The notes under the pieces were generated by a model. It saw only the letters and a list, made by a program, of their open reading frames with translations. It had not been told where the DNA came from and ran no database searches. 64,000 bases of DNA from the NCBI RefSeq assembly GCF_007673235.1, contig NZ_VDZH01000001.1, forward strand, positions 45,162-109,161, read 5' to 3'. Position numbers and translations under genes: made by a program. Every line of letters starts with the position of its first letter. Position 1 is the stretch's first letter. Source of the stretch: Curtobacterium pusillum. GTDB taxonomy: Bacteria; Actinomycetota; Actinomycetes; Actinomycetales; Microbacteriaceae. Below are positions 56,817 to 64,000 of this stretch, in pieces.

Positions 56817-57169
56817 CTGGGTTCCCTTCGGGTGGGGAGGAGCAGCGAGTGTGGAGGAGCAAGCAGTGGGGGCGTGCTGTGGGGGAGGTGCGGCACCGAC
56901 CGCCGCCGGGTCTGCCGTGCGTCCGGTCCGCCGGCCCGGACCGCCGCCCGTCCTCGGATCAGGCGAGGACGGATGACGGCGTACGTGGGCCGACGGTTCG
57001 GGTACCGGACGGGGTACCACGGGCTGGCTCCGGGGGGAGCACGGCGGTCGGTGCAGGAGAAGCCTCACCCGGCGTCGGTGACACGGCAACGGTCCCGCCC
57101 CGCTCTTGCGGTTCCCCGCGTGCGGGCTGCGAGCACCTGCGGACGCGTGCGGTCTCCCGCAACCACGGA
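56817..57169. other. Gene-free region upstream of glmS
   Basis: About 350 bp between glmS and palindrome copy 8. Open frames here are shadows without conserved motifs. Apart from the glmS ribosome site I see no promoter box I would trust; GGTACC-containing inverted pieces lie near 57001-57016. Confidence 0.5.
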
Positions 57170-57215
57170 ACGGACTGGAGGCGCGGTGCCAGCTGGCACC
57201 GCGCCTCCAGTCCGT
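57170..57215. repeat. Palindromic intergenic repeat, copy 8
   Basis: Perfect 46-bp palindrome, identical to copy 5 at 33742. It lies 19 bp from the stop codon of the LuxR-type regulator. Confidence 0.95.
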
Positions 57216-57233
57216 CAAGGAGTCGCGTTCAGA

Positions 57234-59930
57234 TCACGTGAGCAGCGCGACCAGGTGCGACCGCGAACGCGCCCCCACCTTCCGGTAGATCTGCGTCAGC
57301 CGCAGCTCCACCGTCCGCTGCGACATGAAGAGCGACGACGCGATCTCGCGGTTGCGGTACCCCTCCGTCACCTTCTGCACGACGGCGCGCTCCTCCGCGG
57401 TGAGCGAGGTGAGCACCGCCGAGGCGTCCGGCGCGCTCCGGGGCGTGCCCGGCATCGCCGCGGACAGGACCGGACCGGAGCGCAGCGACGTCGGCGAACC
57501 GAACGACGGCATCGCGACCGTCGCTGCGGGCGTGGCGAGCGGACGCCGGAGCCCCGCTGCCTCGTACGCTGCCGCGGCGGCGGCACCGAGGCGCGGACGG
57601 TCCGTCGGGCTCCCCACGGCGGCGAGCGCCGCGAGCGTCCGGGCCCGCTCGAACTGCGAGTCGTGCGGCTGGAACAGTTCCAGCGCGCGACGACGTGCCG
57701 TGTCGCGGGTGGTGTCGTCGGCGACGAGCGCGAGGCTGCGGGCCAGCACGAGCGCACCCCAGCGGGAGGGTCGTGCGTGGTGGTCCGCCGCCAGCCGTGC
57801 CGCGATGGTCCGGGCGTCGTCGATCCGGTCGAGGCGCGTGTACGCCTCCACCAGGTCGCCGAGGTGCCGGAGCACCGCCGGGTTCCGCAGCGACCGGCCG
57901 ATCGCGTCGGCGGCCTCGAGGGACGCCGCAGCCTCCTCGATCCGTCCGTCGAGCAGCAGCACCCGGCCACGTAGGGCGTGCAGCTTGGCCGTCGCGCCCC
58001 ACAGGCGGTTCGTGGACCGCTGCGCCAGGCACCGGTCGACGACCTCGAGCGCCTCGGGGGAGCGCCCCTCGGCGAAGTGCCGCCACGCGATCGCGATCGC
58101 CCGGGACGGCTCGCGGAGCCGCTCGACGACCGACGAGCCGGCCTCCCACACGTCGATCGCGCGGAGCGCCTGCCGGAAGTTCCCGGAGCGCACCTCGTTC
58201 TCGGCGGACAGGTAGCGGGCCGCCTCGGTCCACACCGGCATCGCCTCCTGTCCCCGTGCGAGGACGAGAGCGAAGACGCGGCGTGCGCTGCGGTACCGCT
58301 CGGCGATGCTCAGCGCGTGGGCGAGGAGCAGCAGGGCGGGGTCCGACATGCCGAGGAGCGTCGCGGTGGACAGCCCGTCGTGCAGCTCGGTGTCCGCCGG
58401 CAGGGTGCCGTCGACGGCGGCGATGAGCTCGCGGGCCGTCGTCGTGATCTCCCGGGTGTGCTCGGACGCGGACCGCCGGAGCAGTTCGGCCCGGGCCAGG
58501 AGGTCCCGTGCGTGGTCGAGTTCCCAGGCCTCGGCCCGGAAGCAGGCGACCATCGCGAGGAGCCCACCGACGGCGTCGGCCTCGGCAGCGTCCTCCGGGT
58601 CGACCGGCACGAGGAGTTCGTCCGCGTGCACGGCGTCACCGCTGAGGTACTGCACCGAGTACTCCAGGCGGAGCCGACGGGTCTCGTCGGCCATCGTCCG
58701 GAACGGCCGGATCGCGGCGAGGTACCGCGCGGCGAAGCCGAGCAGCCGGTTCGCCAGCAGTGCCTCGGTCACGCCGAGGAGCGCCACGTGCTCGTCCTCG
58801 GCGCCCCCGCCGATGTGCAGCGCACGCTCGGTGAGGACGATCGCGGCCTGGGCGTTGCCGTCCACCACGTAGGACCGCGCCGCACGCAGCAGGGCGGCGA
58901 CGTCGGGGACGTCGTCGACGAAGCTGCGGTGCCAGGCGGTCGCACGCGGGTCCGACTCGGCGCTCGCCGCGGCCAGCTCCGTGTGGGCTGCCCGTCGGTC
59001 CCGTGCCGGCATCCGCCAGTACAGCGCGGAGCGGACGAGGGGATCGCGCACGGAGACGGTCTGGCCCTTGACGGACGTGAGTCCGGCGTCGGCGAGGTCG
59101 TCGAGTTCGTCGCGGTCCCACCCGGCGGTCTTCGCCACGGGGACGAGCGCCAGTCGTGCGAGGACGTCCAGATCGCGTCCCGCAACGGAGCCGAGCGCCA
59201 GGGCCGCGATGGCCTCGGTGGTCGGCGTCGGGCGGAGCGGCAGCACGAGCGGCTCGGAGCCGTTCAGCTGCTCGCGGCTGAGCACGGCGAGCTGCTCCTG
59301 CAGTGCGCCGGGGTTGCCGCCGGTCTCCTGGGCGAGGACCGCGAGGACGCCGTCGTTCGCCTCCTCGGGAGCCATGGCACGGGCGAGCACGAGCGCCTCG
59401 TCCGCGGGCAGCGGTTCGATCCGCAGCATCGGCAGGGCCGCGAGCGGTCCGTCCGACGGCACGGTGCGGACCGTGGCGACGACGCGGAGTGCGGTGCCGG
59501 CGAGCCGGGACGCGACGAACGCGATGAGCTCTTGGCTCTCCACGTCCATCCGGTCGAGGTCGTCGATCAGCACGAGCGTCGGCGGCAGGGTCAGGGCGTG
59601 CACGGCATCGAGGAAGTCGTGCGCCGCGGCGAGCCCCGGCGTCTGCCGGTCCTCGGGCGCGGTCCCCTGGAGGAGGTGCGCGATGTGTGCCGTCGCCCGG
59701 GGGTCGTCGAGTGCGGTGAAGAGCGAGGTGACGCCGGCCAGTGGCCAGTGGGACTCGCTCCCGTTCACACCGACGCGGACGACGGGGAGGGAGACGCGGT
59801 TCGAGACCGCGTCGAGGACGCTGCTGCGTCCGGAACCAGGGTCGCCGACGACGACCATCGCTGACTCACGAGGGAGTACAGCGAGGGTCGCGATCCGGTC
59901 GACCTCGAGACGGCGACCGGTGAGTCCCAT
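57234..59930 (-). CDS. Large ATP-binding LuxR-family regulator (LAL)
   Basis: 898 aa. The N-terminal NTPase has Walker A GDPGSGRSS (about 29-37) and a Walker-B-like LVLIDDLD. A long TPR-like helical middle follows, and a C-terminal LuxR HTH: LTAEERAVVQKVTEGYRNREIASSLFMSQRTVELRLTQIYRKVG. Such proteins (the MalT group and LAL regulators of actinobacteria) bind a ligand and ATP, then activate a promoter. No nearby metabolite genes suggest its signal; the neighbouring glmS and phosphatase are ordinary. It could be autoregulated through the palindrome at 60101. Confidence 0.9.
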   Translation of the reverse strand: MGLTGRRLEVDRIATLAVLPRESAMVVVGDPGSGRSSVLDAVSNRVSLPVVRVGVNGSESHWPLAGVTSLFTALDDPRATAHIAHLLQGTAPEDRQTPGLAAAHDFLDAVHALTLPPTLVLIDDLDRMDVESQELIAFVASRLAGTALRVVATVRTVPSDGPLAALPMLRIEPLPADEALVLARAMAPEEANDGVLAVLAQETGGNPGALQEQLAVLSREQLNGSEPLVLPLRPTPTTEAIAALALGSVAGRDLDVLARLALVPVAKTAGWDRDELDDLADAGLTSVKGQTVSVRDPLVRSALYWRMPARDRRAAHTELAAASAESDPRATAWHRSFVDDVPDVAALLRAARSYVVDGNAQAAIVLTERALHIGGGAEDEHVALLGVTEALLANRLLGFAARYLAAIRPFRTMADETRRLRLEYSVQYLSGDAVHADELLVPVDPEDAAEADAVGGLLAMVACFRAEAWELDHARDLLARAELLRRSASEHTREITTTARELIAAVDGTLPADTELHDGLSTATLLGMSDPALLLLAHALSIAERYRSARRVFALVLARGQEAMPVWTEAARYLSAENEVRSGNFRQALRAIDVWEAGSSVVERLREPSRAIAIAWRHFAEGRSPEALEVVDRCLAQRSTNRLWGATAKLHALRGRVLLLDGRIEEAAASLEAADAIGRSLRNPAVLRHLGDLVEAYTRLDRIDDARTIAARLAADHHARPSRWGALVLARSLALVADDTTRDTARRRALELFQPHDSQFERARTLAALAAVGSPTDRPRLGAAAAAAYEAAGLRRPLATPAATVAMPSFGSPTSLRSGPVLSAAMPGTPRSAPDASAVLTSLTAEERAVVQKVTEGYRNREIASSLFMSQRTVELRLTQIYRKVGARSRSHLVALLT

Positions 59931-60100
59931 GACTCACCGGCCTCCGGGTCCGGAAGCGGATGCGGCGGAGAGAGACCGGGTGCCGACGCGGTGGTTCGCC
60001 GCGTGGAGGGCCGGACGTGAGGCGGCGAGGGAACGCGCGCCGGAGCTGTCGGTAGTTGAATGCGGTCGACGAGTGAGGGTGCACTCGGTTCCGCTCGGGA

Positions 60101-60116
60101 ACGATGAAGTCATCGT
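60101..60116. promoter_or_regulatory. Palindrome ACGATGA-AG-TCATCGT upstream of the LAL gene
   Basis: Perfect 7-bp arms with a 2-nt spacer, 170 nt upstream of the LAL start. On the minus strand GATACA lies just upstream, so the site may overlap a promoter. It is a candidate operator or activator site. Confidence 0.5.
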
Positions 60117-60268
60117 CTGTATCACCCCTCGGGTTAGGGTCTTCGGACGAAGCACGACCGGTCCGGTGGTCCGTTCGGAGCTAGGGACTCCGACGCGGCT
60201 CCTGACCTGTCGCCTGCAAGCAAGATAACTCAGGTTTCGACCGGGTTGGCCAGTCTCCGCAATCCGAT

Positions 60269-60322
60269 GTCACCCCCCGTTGCCCCCAGTCCGGGGGGCC
60301 GTGTGACCCCCACGGGGGTGAC
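60269..60322 (-). terminator. GC-rich hairpin set after the phosphatase gene
   Basis: GTCACCCCC (60269-60277) and GGGGGTGAC (60314-60322) are perfect arms, with CCCCC/GGGGG inside (60283-60297). It lies downstream of the minus-strand phosphatase gene; no T-tract. Confidence 0.45.
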
Positions 60323-60386
60323 TTCCGGGGCGCCGTGGTACGAAAACGGGGTACAGGGGTGTCCTCTCCGGGGTGGACCTGCGGCG

Positions 60387-61169
60387 TCAGCGCCGGATGA
60401 CCTCGACCACGGCGTCGTGCACGAGGCCGTTCGTCGCGAGGGCGCTGCCGTGCCACGGCCCCGGGTCGCCGTCGAGTGAGGTGAAGCGGCCGCCGGCCTC
60501 CTCGACGATCGGCACGAGTGCCGCCATGTCCCACGGCTTGAGGTCGGGCTCGCCAGCGATGTCGAGGACCCCCTCGGCGACGAGCATGTACGACCACATG
60601 TCCCCGTACGCCCGCGTGCGCCAGACCTTGCGGGACAGTTCGATCAAGGTGTCGAGCCGGTCGTCGTCGTCCCACTGCTGGATGCTGTTGTAGCTCAGGC
60701 TGGCGTCGGCGAGGGTGTCGACGCCGGAGACCCGGAGCGGGCCGTCGAACGAGTGTGCACCCTGCCCCTCGGCCGCCCACCAGCGCTTGCCGAGGGCGGG
60801 GGCGCTCACGACGCCGAGGACCGGACGGCCGTCGACCGCGAGCGAGATGAGCGTCGCCCAGACCGGCACGCCACGGAGGTAGTTCGCGGTGCCGTCGATC
60901 GGGTCGACGACCCACTGGCGGTGCCCCTCGCTGACCGCCTCGGCACCGGTGTCCGCCGTGGTCTCCTCGCCGAGGAACGCGTCGTCCGGGCGCTCGGTCG
61001 CCAGCCGCTCGCGCAGCGCCCGCTCGACGGCCTGGTCGGCGTCGGTGACGTGTGTGCTGTCGGCCTTCTTCGACACGTGCAGGTCGGCGGCACGGAACCG
61101 CTCGAGGCTGATGGCGTCCGCGGTGTCGGCGAGGGAACGGGCGAAGTCCAGGTCGGCGCTGAGGTCCAC
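60387..61169 (-). CDS. Inositol-phosphatase-family enzyme, probably histidinol-phosphatase
   Basis: 260 aa. Metal-binding motifs of the IMPase family: FLGEETTAD, WVVDPIDGTANYLRG and KPWDMAALVPIVEEAGG. In actinobacteria the copy next to aroA-rsgA is often the histidinol-phosphatase HisN; the sequence alone does not separate it from other IMPases. On the minus strand a TACGCT box ends 7 nt before the GTG start, so it can be transcribed from its own leaderless promoter. Confidence 0.88.
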   Translation of the reverse strand: MDLSADLDFARSLADTADAISLERFRAADLHVSKKADSTHVTDADQAVERALRERLATERPDDAFLGEETTADTGAEAVSEGHRQWVVDPIDGTANYLRGVPVWATLISLAVDGRPVLGVVSAPALGKRWWAAEGQGAHSFDGPLRVSGVDTLADASLSYNSIQQWDDDDRLDTLIELSRKVWRTRAYGDMWSYMLVAEGVLDIAGEPDLKPWDMAALVPIVEEAGGRFTSLDGDPGPWHGSALATNGLVHDAVVEVIRR

Positions 61170-61187
61170 GCCCGCAAGCGTAGCGGC

Positions 61188-62321
61188 CTACGCCGCCACG
61201 ACCTCTTCTTCCTCCAGCGCGGTGACCTCGCGGTCGCGGGCGATGCGGGCCCGGCGCGCGACGAGCCCGTGCACGACGACGCAGAGCAGCACGGCGACGG
61301 CGAGCCAGAGCGCGAGGACGAGGGACGACCGGCCGAGCGAGGCGCCGGGGAAGTACTGCAGGTCCTGGGCTGCCTGCAACCAGGCGGCGCCGCTCCAGAA
61401 GGTGTTGAGGCCGGCGAAGAAGCCCGGCTGGAACGCTGGCTGGAAGATGCCGCCCGAGGACGTGAAGTTGAGCATCACGAAGAGCATCGTGAGGATCGGG
61501 GTCGTCCACCGCCCGAGCAGCGGGTGCAGGCCGACGCCGAGCGCGACGATGATCGCGTCGTACATCCACGCGAACAGGAAGATCTCCCAGCGGTGCGTGG
61601 TGATGATCCCGTAGAGCGGGCCGGCGATCACGATCCCGATGCCGGCGACGACCCCGGCGGTCGCGAGGCCGATCACTGCCGTCCACAGCGGGCGGAGACG
61701 GGCGGCGAACGCGGCCACGGCGATCGCGGACGCGTAGCCGCCGACGCTCAGTGCCACGAGGAGGAAGAAGAGTCCCTGCCCGGTGGTGTCCTGCTCGCCC
61801 GAGGGGACGACGTCCTGCACGGTGAAGGGCAGGTGCGCCTGGTACGCGATCGGCATGAAGATCTTCTGCGCAGCGGTCGCGGTGGTCTCCGATGCGGCGG
61901 TGGAGACGTAGAGCGTCGCACCGGACGTCCCGGGGGCGTAGACCGCGGCGAGCTCGCGGTCGCGGACCTGCCGCTCTGCCTCGGCCGTGGAGGACACCAC
62001 GTGCGTGACGAGGGCGCCGTCGGACTGGTCGGTGACGGTCTGGGCGAACACCTGCGTCGCCGCGCCCTGGCCGACGATGCCGACGGGGAGGTCGTGCGGC
62101 GTCGGCGCGTGGAAGGCGCCGAGGTAGGCCAGGCCCATGCCGACGGCCAGGAACAGCGGCACGAGGATGTGCGAGCCGAAGCTCAGCAGGATGCGACCGA
62201 GGCCCTGCGGACGGATGACCGACGGGCCGATCGGCTGCCGCGGACTCCTGGAGGACCGGGGTGCGGCGTGCGAGTGGGGCTGGGCGGGGGAGGTGTGCAC
62301 GTGCGACGTCGTTGTCGTCAT
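61188..62321 (-). CDS. YhgE/Pip-like ABC-2-type membrane protein
   Basis: 377 aa. An N-terminal basic cytosolic part (MTTTTSHVHTSPAQPHSHAA...), TM1 (HILVPLFLAVGMGLAYLG), an extracellular domain and then five or six TMs with YDAIIVALGVGLHPLLG. This is the DUF3533/YhgE group (Pip, phage-infection protein). Such genes are often under TetR or MarR repressors. The palindromes at 62356-62377 sit in its upstream region. Start at ATG 62321; upstream extension into the palindromes is not credible. Confidence 0.78.
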   Translation of the reverse strand: MTTTTSHVHTSPAQPHSHAAPRSSRSPRQPIGPSVIRPQGLGRILLSFGSHILVPLFLAVGMGLAYLGAFHAPTPHDLPVGIVGQGAATQVFAQTVTDQSDGALVTHVVSSTAEAERQVRDRELAAVYAPGTSGATLYVSTAASETTATAAQKIFMPIAYQAHLPFTVQDVVPSGEQDTTGQGLFFLLVALSVGGYASAIAVAAFAARLRPLWTAVIGLATAGVVAGIGIVIAGPLYGIITTHRWEIFLFAWMYDAIIVALGVGLHPLLGRWTTPILTMLFVMLNFTSSGGIFQPAFQPGFFAGLNTFWSGAAWLQAAQDLQYFPGASLGRSSLVLALWLAVAVLLCVVVHGLVARRARIARDREVTALEEEEVVAA

Positions 62322-62355
62322 GGTGGAGGACGGGGCGTCGACGGCGGGGGTCGGC

Positions 62356-62377
62356 GCAAAGTTGTACTTTGCAACTT
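62356..62377. promoter_or_regulatory. Overlapping operator-like palindromes
   Basis: GCAAAGT-TGT-ACTTTGC (62356-62372) is a perfect inverted repeat, overlapped by AAGTTG-N7-CAACTT (62359-62377). A further half-site CAACTGTACAAC is at 62391-62402. AT-rich in a GC-rich genome; 35-56 nt upstream of the YhgE-like ATG. A strong candidate for a repressor site. Confidence 0.7.
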
Positions 62378-62431
62378 CAGACACGAAGGGCAACTGTACA
62401 ACGCCGGTGCGCACCTGTCGACCCGGGTCGC

Positions 62432-62524
62432 CCTCGCACCGTGCGAGGTCGGGTTCGGAGTGTGCGAGGTTGCGTGCACCGTGGGAGGGCTCCGGCCTCG
62501 CACGCAGAGCGGAACCTCGCACAC
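62432..62524. repeat. Cluster of TGCGAGG palindromes
   Basis: CCTCGCAC-CGTGCGAGG near 62432, then GTGTGCGAGGTT (62460-62471) with AACCTCGCACAC (62513-62524), perfect 12-bp arms, and TGCGTGC/GCACGCA inside (62471-62477 and 62500-62506). It lies just beyond the rsgA stop, so it may end the aroA-rsgA transcript. Confidence 0.8.
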
Positions 62525-62538
62525 TGCGCGGAGCCGGG

Positions 62539-63585
62539 CTACTCCAGGCCGGGGTCGGACGCGCCCATGCCGGTCAGGAGCGCCCGGAAGGAGTCGAGCC
62601 GCTCGACGCCCGTCGCCCCGAGCTCGCCGTCCTGCACCCGGTCGACGATCTCCCAGTCGTGCGCCTGGTCGAGCGGGATGCCGTCCGCGGGCTCCCGGAC
62701 GGGGACGGCGTGCGAGGCGAAGGCCCGGAAGACGTTCGCGGGGTCGACGTGTCCGAGCCCGAAGGACCGCACGCCCGGTGTGTCGATGATCCAGCCGCCG
62801 TCCCGCACCTGCAGCGCGATGGACGACGACGAGGTGTGCCGCCCCCGACCGGTGACCGAGTTGACGACCCCGGTCGCGCGGGAGGACCCGGTCAACGCGT
62901 TCACGAGCGTCGACTTCCCGACGCCCGAGTGCCCGACGGTCACGGTGACCTTGTCGTCGAGGACCTCGTGCAGGGCGTCGAACGGCACGTCGTCCGAGCG
63001 GCTCGTCACGATGCGCAGGTCCAGGCAGGCGAAGTGCGCGAGGAACGCCGTGGGATCGGCGAGGTCGGTCTTGGTGATGCAGAGGATCGGGTCGAGGCCC
63101 GCGTCGAACGCGGCCACGAGGTACCGGTCGATCAGGCGGGTGCGCGGCTCGGGGTCGGCGGCGGCCACGACGATGAGCATCTGGTCGGCGTTCGCCACGA
63201 TGACGCGCTCGACCTCGTCGGAGTCGTCGGCGCTGCGGCGCAGCAGTGTGCTGCGCTCGGCGACCTTCACGATGCGGGCGAGTGACCCCGGTTCCCCGGA
63301 GACGTCGCCGGCGAGGTGGACGGTGTCGCCGGTGACGACGGACTTCTTCCCGAGTTCACGCGCCTTCGTGGCCGTGATGACCCGGTCGCCGACCAGCACG
63401 CCGAACCGGCCGCGGTCGACGTTCGTCACCCAGCCGGTCGGGGCGTCGTCGTACGTCGGCCGGACCTTCGTACGTGGTCGGTTGCCCTTCGGGTTCGGAC
63501 GGACCCGCACACTCGACTCGTCGTACTGCCCGTACGGTTCGTCCGCGTCCGTGTCGTCCCCGTCGACGTCGTCCCACCAGCTCAT
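62539..63585 (-). CDS. rsgA: Ribosome small-subunit-dependent GTPase A
   Basis: 348 aa, starting MSWWDDVDGDD. OB-fold, then a circularly permuted GTPase: ITKTDL (G4), GHSGVGKSTL (G1) and DTPGVRSFGL (G3), in that order. The C-terminal region, where zinc ligands usually lie, reads AFASHAVPVREPADG: the canonical Cys/His knuckle looks missing, as in many actinobacterial members. It checks late 30S assembly. GAGAGGTG precedes the ATG; 4 nt after aroA. Confidence 0.94.
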   Translation of the reverse strand: MSWWDDVDGDDTDADEPYGQYDESSVRVRPNPKGNRPRTKVRPTYDDAPTGWVTNVDRGRFGVLVGDRVITATKARELGKKSVVTGDTVHLAGDVSGEPGSLARIVKVAERSTLLRRSADDSDEVERVIVANADQMLIVVAAADPEPRTRLIDRYLVAAFDAGLDPILCITKTDLADPTAFLAHFACLDLRIVTSRSDDVPFDALHEVLDDKVTVTVGHSGVGKSTLVNALTGSSRATGVVNSVTGRGRHTSSSSIALQVRDGGWIIDTPGVRSFGLGHVDPANVFRAFASHAVPVREPADGIPLDQAHDWEIVDRVQDGELGATGVERLDSFRALLTGMGASDPGLE

Positions 63586-63589
63586 CGGA

Positions 63590-64000
63590 TCACCTCTCGG
63601 CCGGAGCGGACGAAGCCGGACCCGACGACGCCACCAGCGCCGCCCACAGCTCCGGGAACTGCGGCAGCGTCTTCGCGGTCGAGCCGATGTCGTCGACGGC
63701 GACGCCGTCGACGACGAGGCCGACGATCGCGCCGGCCGTCGCCATCCGGTGGTCGTCGTACGCGCCCCAGTCACTGCCGTGGAGTGCGGCAGGCTCGATC
63801 CGGAGGCCGTCGTCGAGTTCGTGCACCGCGCCTCCAGACCGGTTGACGTCCGCGGCGAGCGCGGCGAGACGGTCCGTCTCGTGCCCACGCAGGTGACCGA
63901 TCCCGGTGATCGCCGTGGGTCCGCCGGCCAGCGCCGCGAGCGCGACGAGCGCCGGGGCGAGTTCACCGCCGCGGCTGAGGTCCAGGTCGAGACCCGGGAG
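63590..64000 (-). CDS. aroA: 3-phosphoshikimate 1-carboxyvinyltransferase, C-terminal part (cut by window edge)
   Basis: The visible 136 residues start at the window's right edge ([21 protein letters not shown]...) and have the EPSPS C-terminal features [18 protein letters not shown] (E and R near the PEP site), [14 protein letters not shown] and [15 protein letters not shown] with the Lys. This is the housekeeping shikimate-pathway enzyme. It keeps the AKTLP lysine that the fused paralogue at 1561 lacks. The frame is open to base 64000. Followed by rsgA. Confidence 0.93.
   Translation of the reverse strand, partial: LPGLDLDLSRGGELAPALVALAALAGGPTAITGIGHLRGHETDRLAALAADVNRSGGAVHELDDGLRIEPAALHGSDWGAYDDHRMATAGAIVGLVVDGVAVDDIGSTAKTLPQFPELWAALVASSGPASSAPAER

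Larger units (their letters stand above)
59931..60386. other. 456-bp gene-free region upstream of the LAL gene
   Basis: Long region between the LAL start and the phosphatase stop, both on the minus strand. It holds a 16-bp palindrome at 60101-60116 and a C/G-rich hairpin set at 60269-60322. Plus-strand frames across it have no family features. Confidence 0.6.

Noticed and set aside
59930-60228. Plus-strand frame upstream of the LAL gene as a small protein
   Set aside because: No family resemblance, odd composition, and it overlaps the regulator's control region.
63825-63845. CGCGCCTCCAGACCGG inside aroA as a palindrome copy
   Set aside because: Single arm only, encoding conserved EPSPS residues.

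Overview
The window is high-GC actinobacterial DNA. Gene order and protein sequences (rpsP-khpA-rimM-trmD, rplS-lepB-rnhB, yraN-comM-dprA-xerC, rpsB-tsf-pyrH-frr-cdsA, prfB-ftsE-ftsX-smpB-ssrA), many GTG starts, an Lsr2 protein and DivIVA-type proteins point to Microbacteriaceae. One cluster near the left end suggests a Curtobacterium related to C. pusillum. That species is known for omega-cyclohexyl fatty acids, and the cluster looks like the pathway that would supply their starter unit. The genus is an inference; nothing was searched.

Layout. 1-302: a 189-bp-period direct repeat and a palindromic repeat. 303-1433 (minus): YbdK/EgtA-type carboxylate-amine ligase. 1561-8980 (plus): four-gene operon encoding an EPSP-synthase-like/AMP-ligase fusion, an acyl-CoA dehydrogenase, an enoyl-reductase-like SDR and a 2,4-dienoyl-CoA-reductase-like flavoprotein. 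I read it as a shikimate to cyclohexanecarboxyl-CoA (CHC-CoA) pathway. 9145-14571: ribosome and tRNA maturation genes, MetAP, signal peptidase, RNase HII. 14681-19251: Lsr2, then the DNA uptake/recombination block. 19280-21750: M23-like secreted protein and a sugar porter. 22038-26279: rpsB, tsf, pyrH, frr, cdsA. 26327-33728: cell-pole and envelope proteins and a thioredoxin/TPR co-chaperone. 33810-40752 (minus): glgX, glgE, glgB for alpha-glucan metabolism. 40811-45971: cysteine desulfurase, lipoprotein, RF2, FtsEX, SmpB. 46067-46444: tmRNA. 46607-54987: accessory metabolism (amino-acid permease, metY plus LLM monooxygenase, amidohydrolase, NUDIX, M50-like). 55002-64000 (minus): glmS, a giant LuxR regulator, an inositol-phosphatase-family enzyme, a YhgE/Pip-like membrane protein, rsgA and the 3' end of the canonical aroA.

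How the parts fit. The ordinary aroA at the right edge shows that the fused EPSPS-like protein is a paralogue, so it is free for a different reaction. In the CHC model, the EPSPS-like half dehydrates shikimate, the ligase half makes the CoA ester, and the reductases and dehydrogenase remove hydroxyls and double bonds to give a C7 starter for membrane lipids.

The intergenic DNA carries several repeat families: (i) eight near-perfect 36-48 bp palindromes built on a shared GGAGGCGCG...CGCGCCTCC core, mostly after stop codons; (ii) a composite element with CCTCCTACGCGCGGAACG units, always next to such a palindrome; (iii) a 41-bp GTGCGACAA...TTGTCGCA element, two of three copies followed by a C-rich tract; (iv) a TCGATCGACG-centred pair of inverted repeats. 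Many genes have a TAnnnT box 6-10 nt before the start codon, which suggests leaderless transcription.
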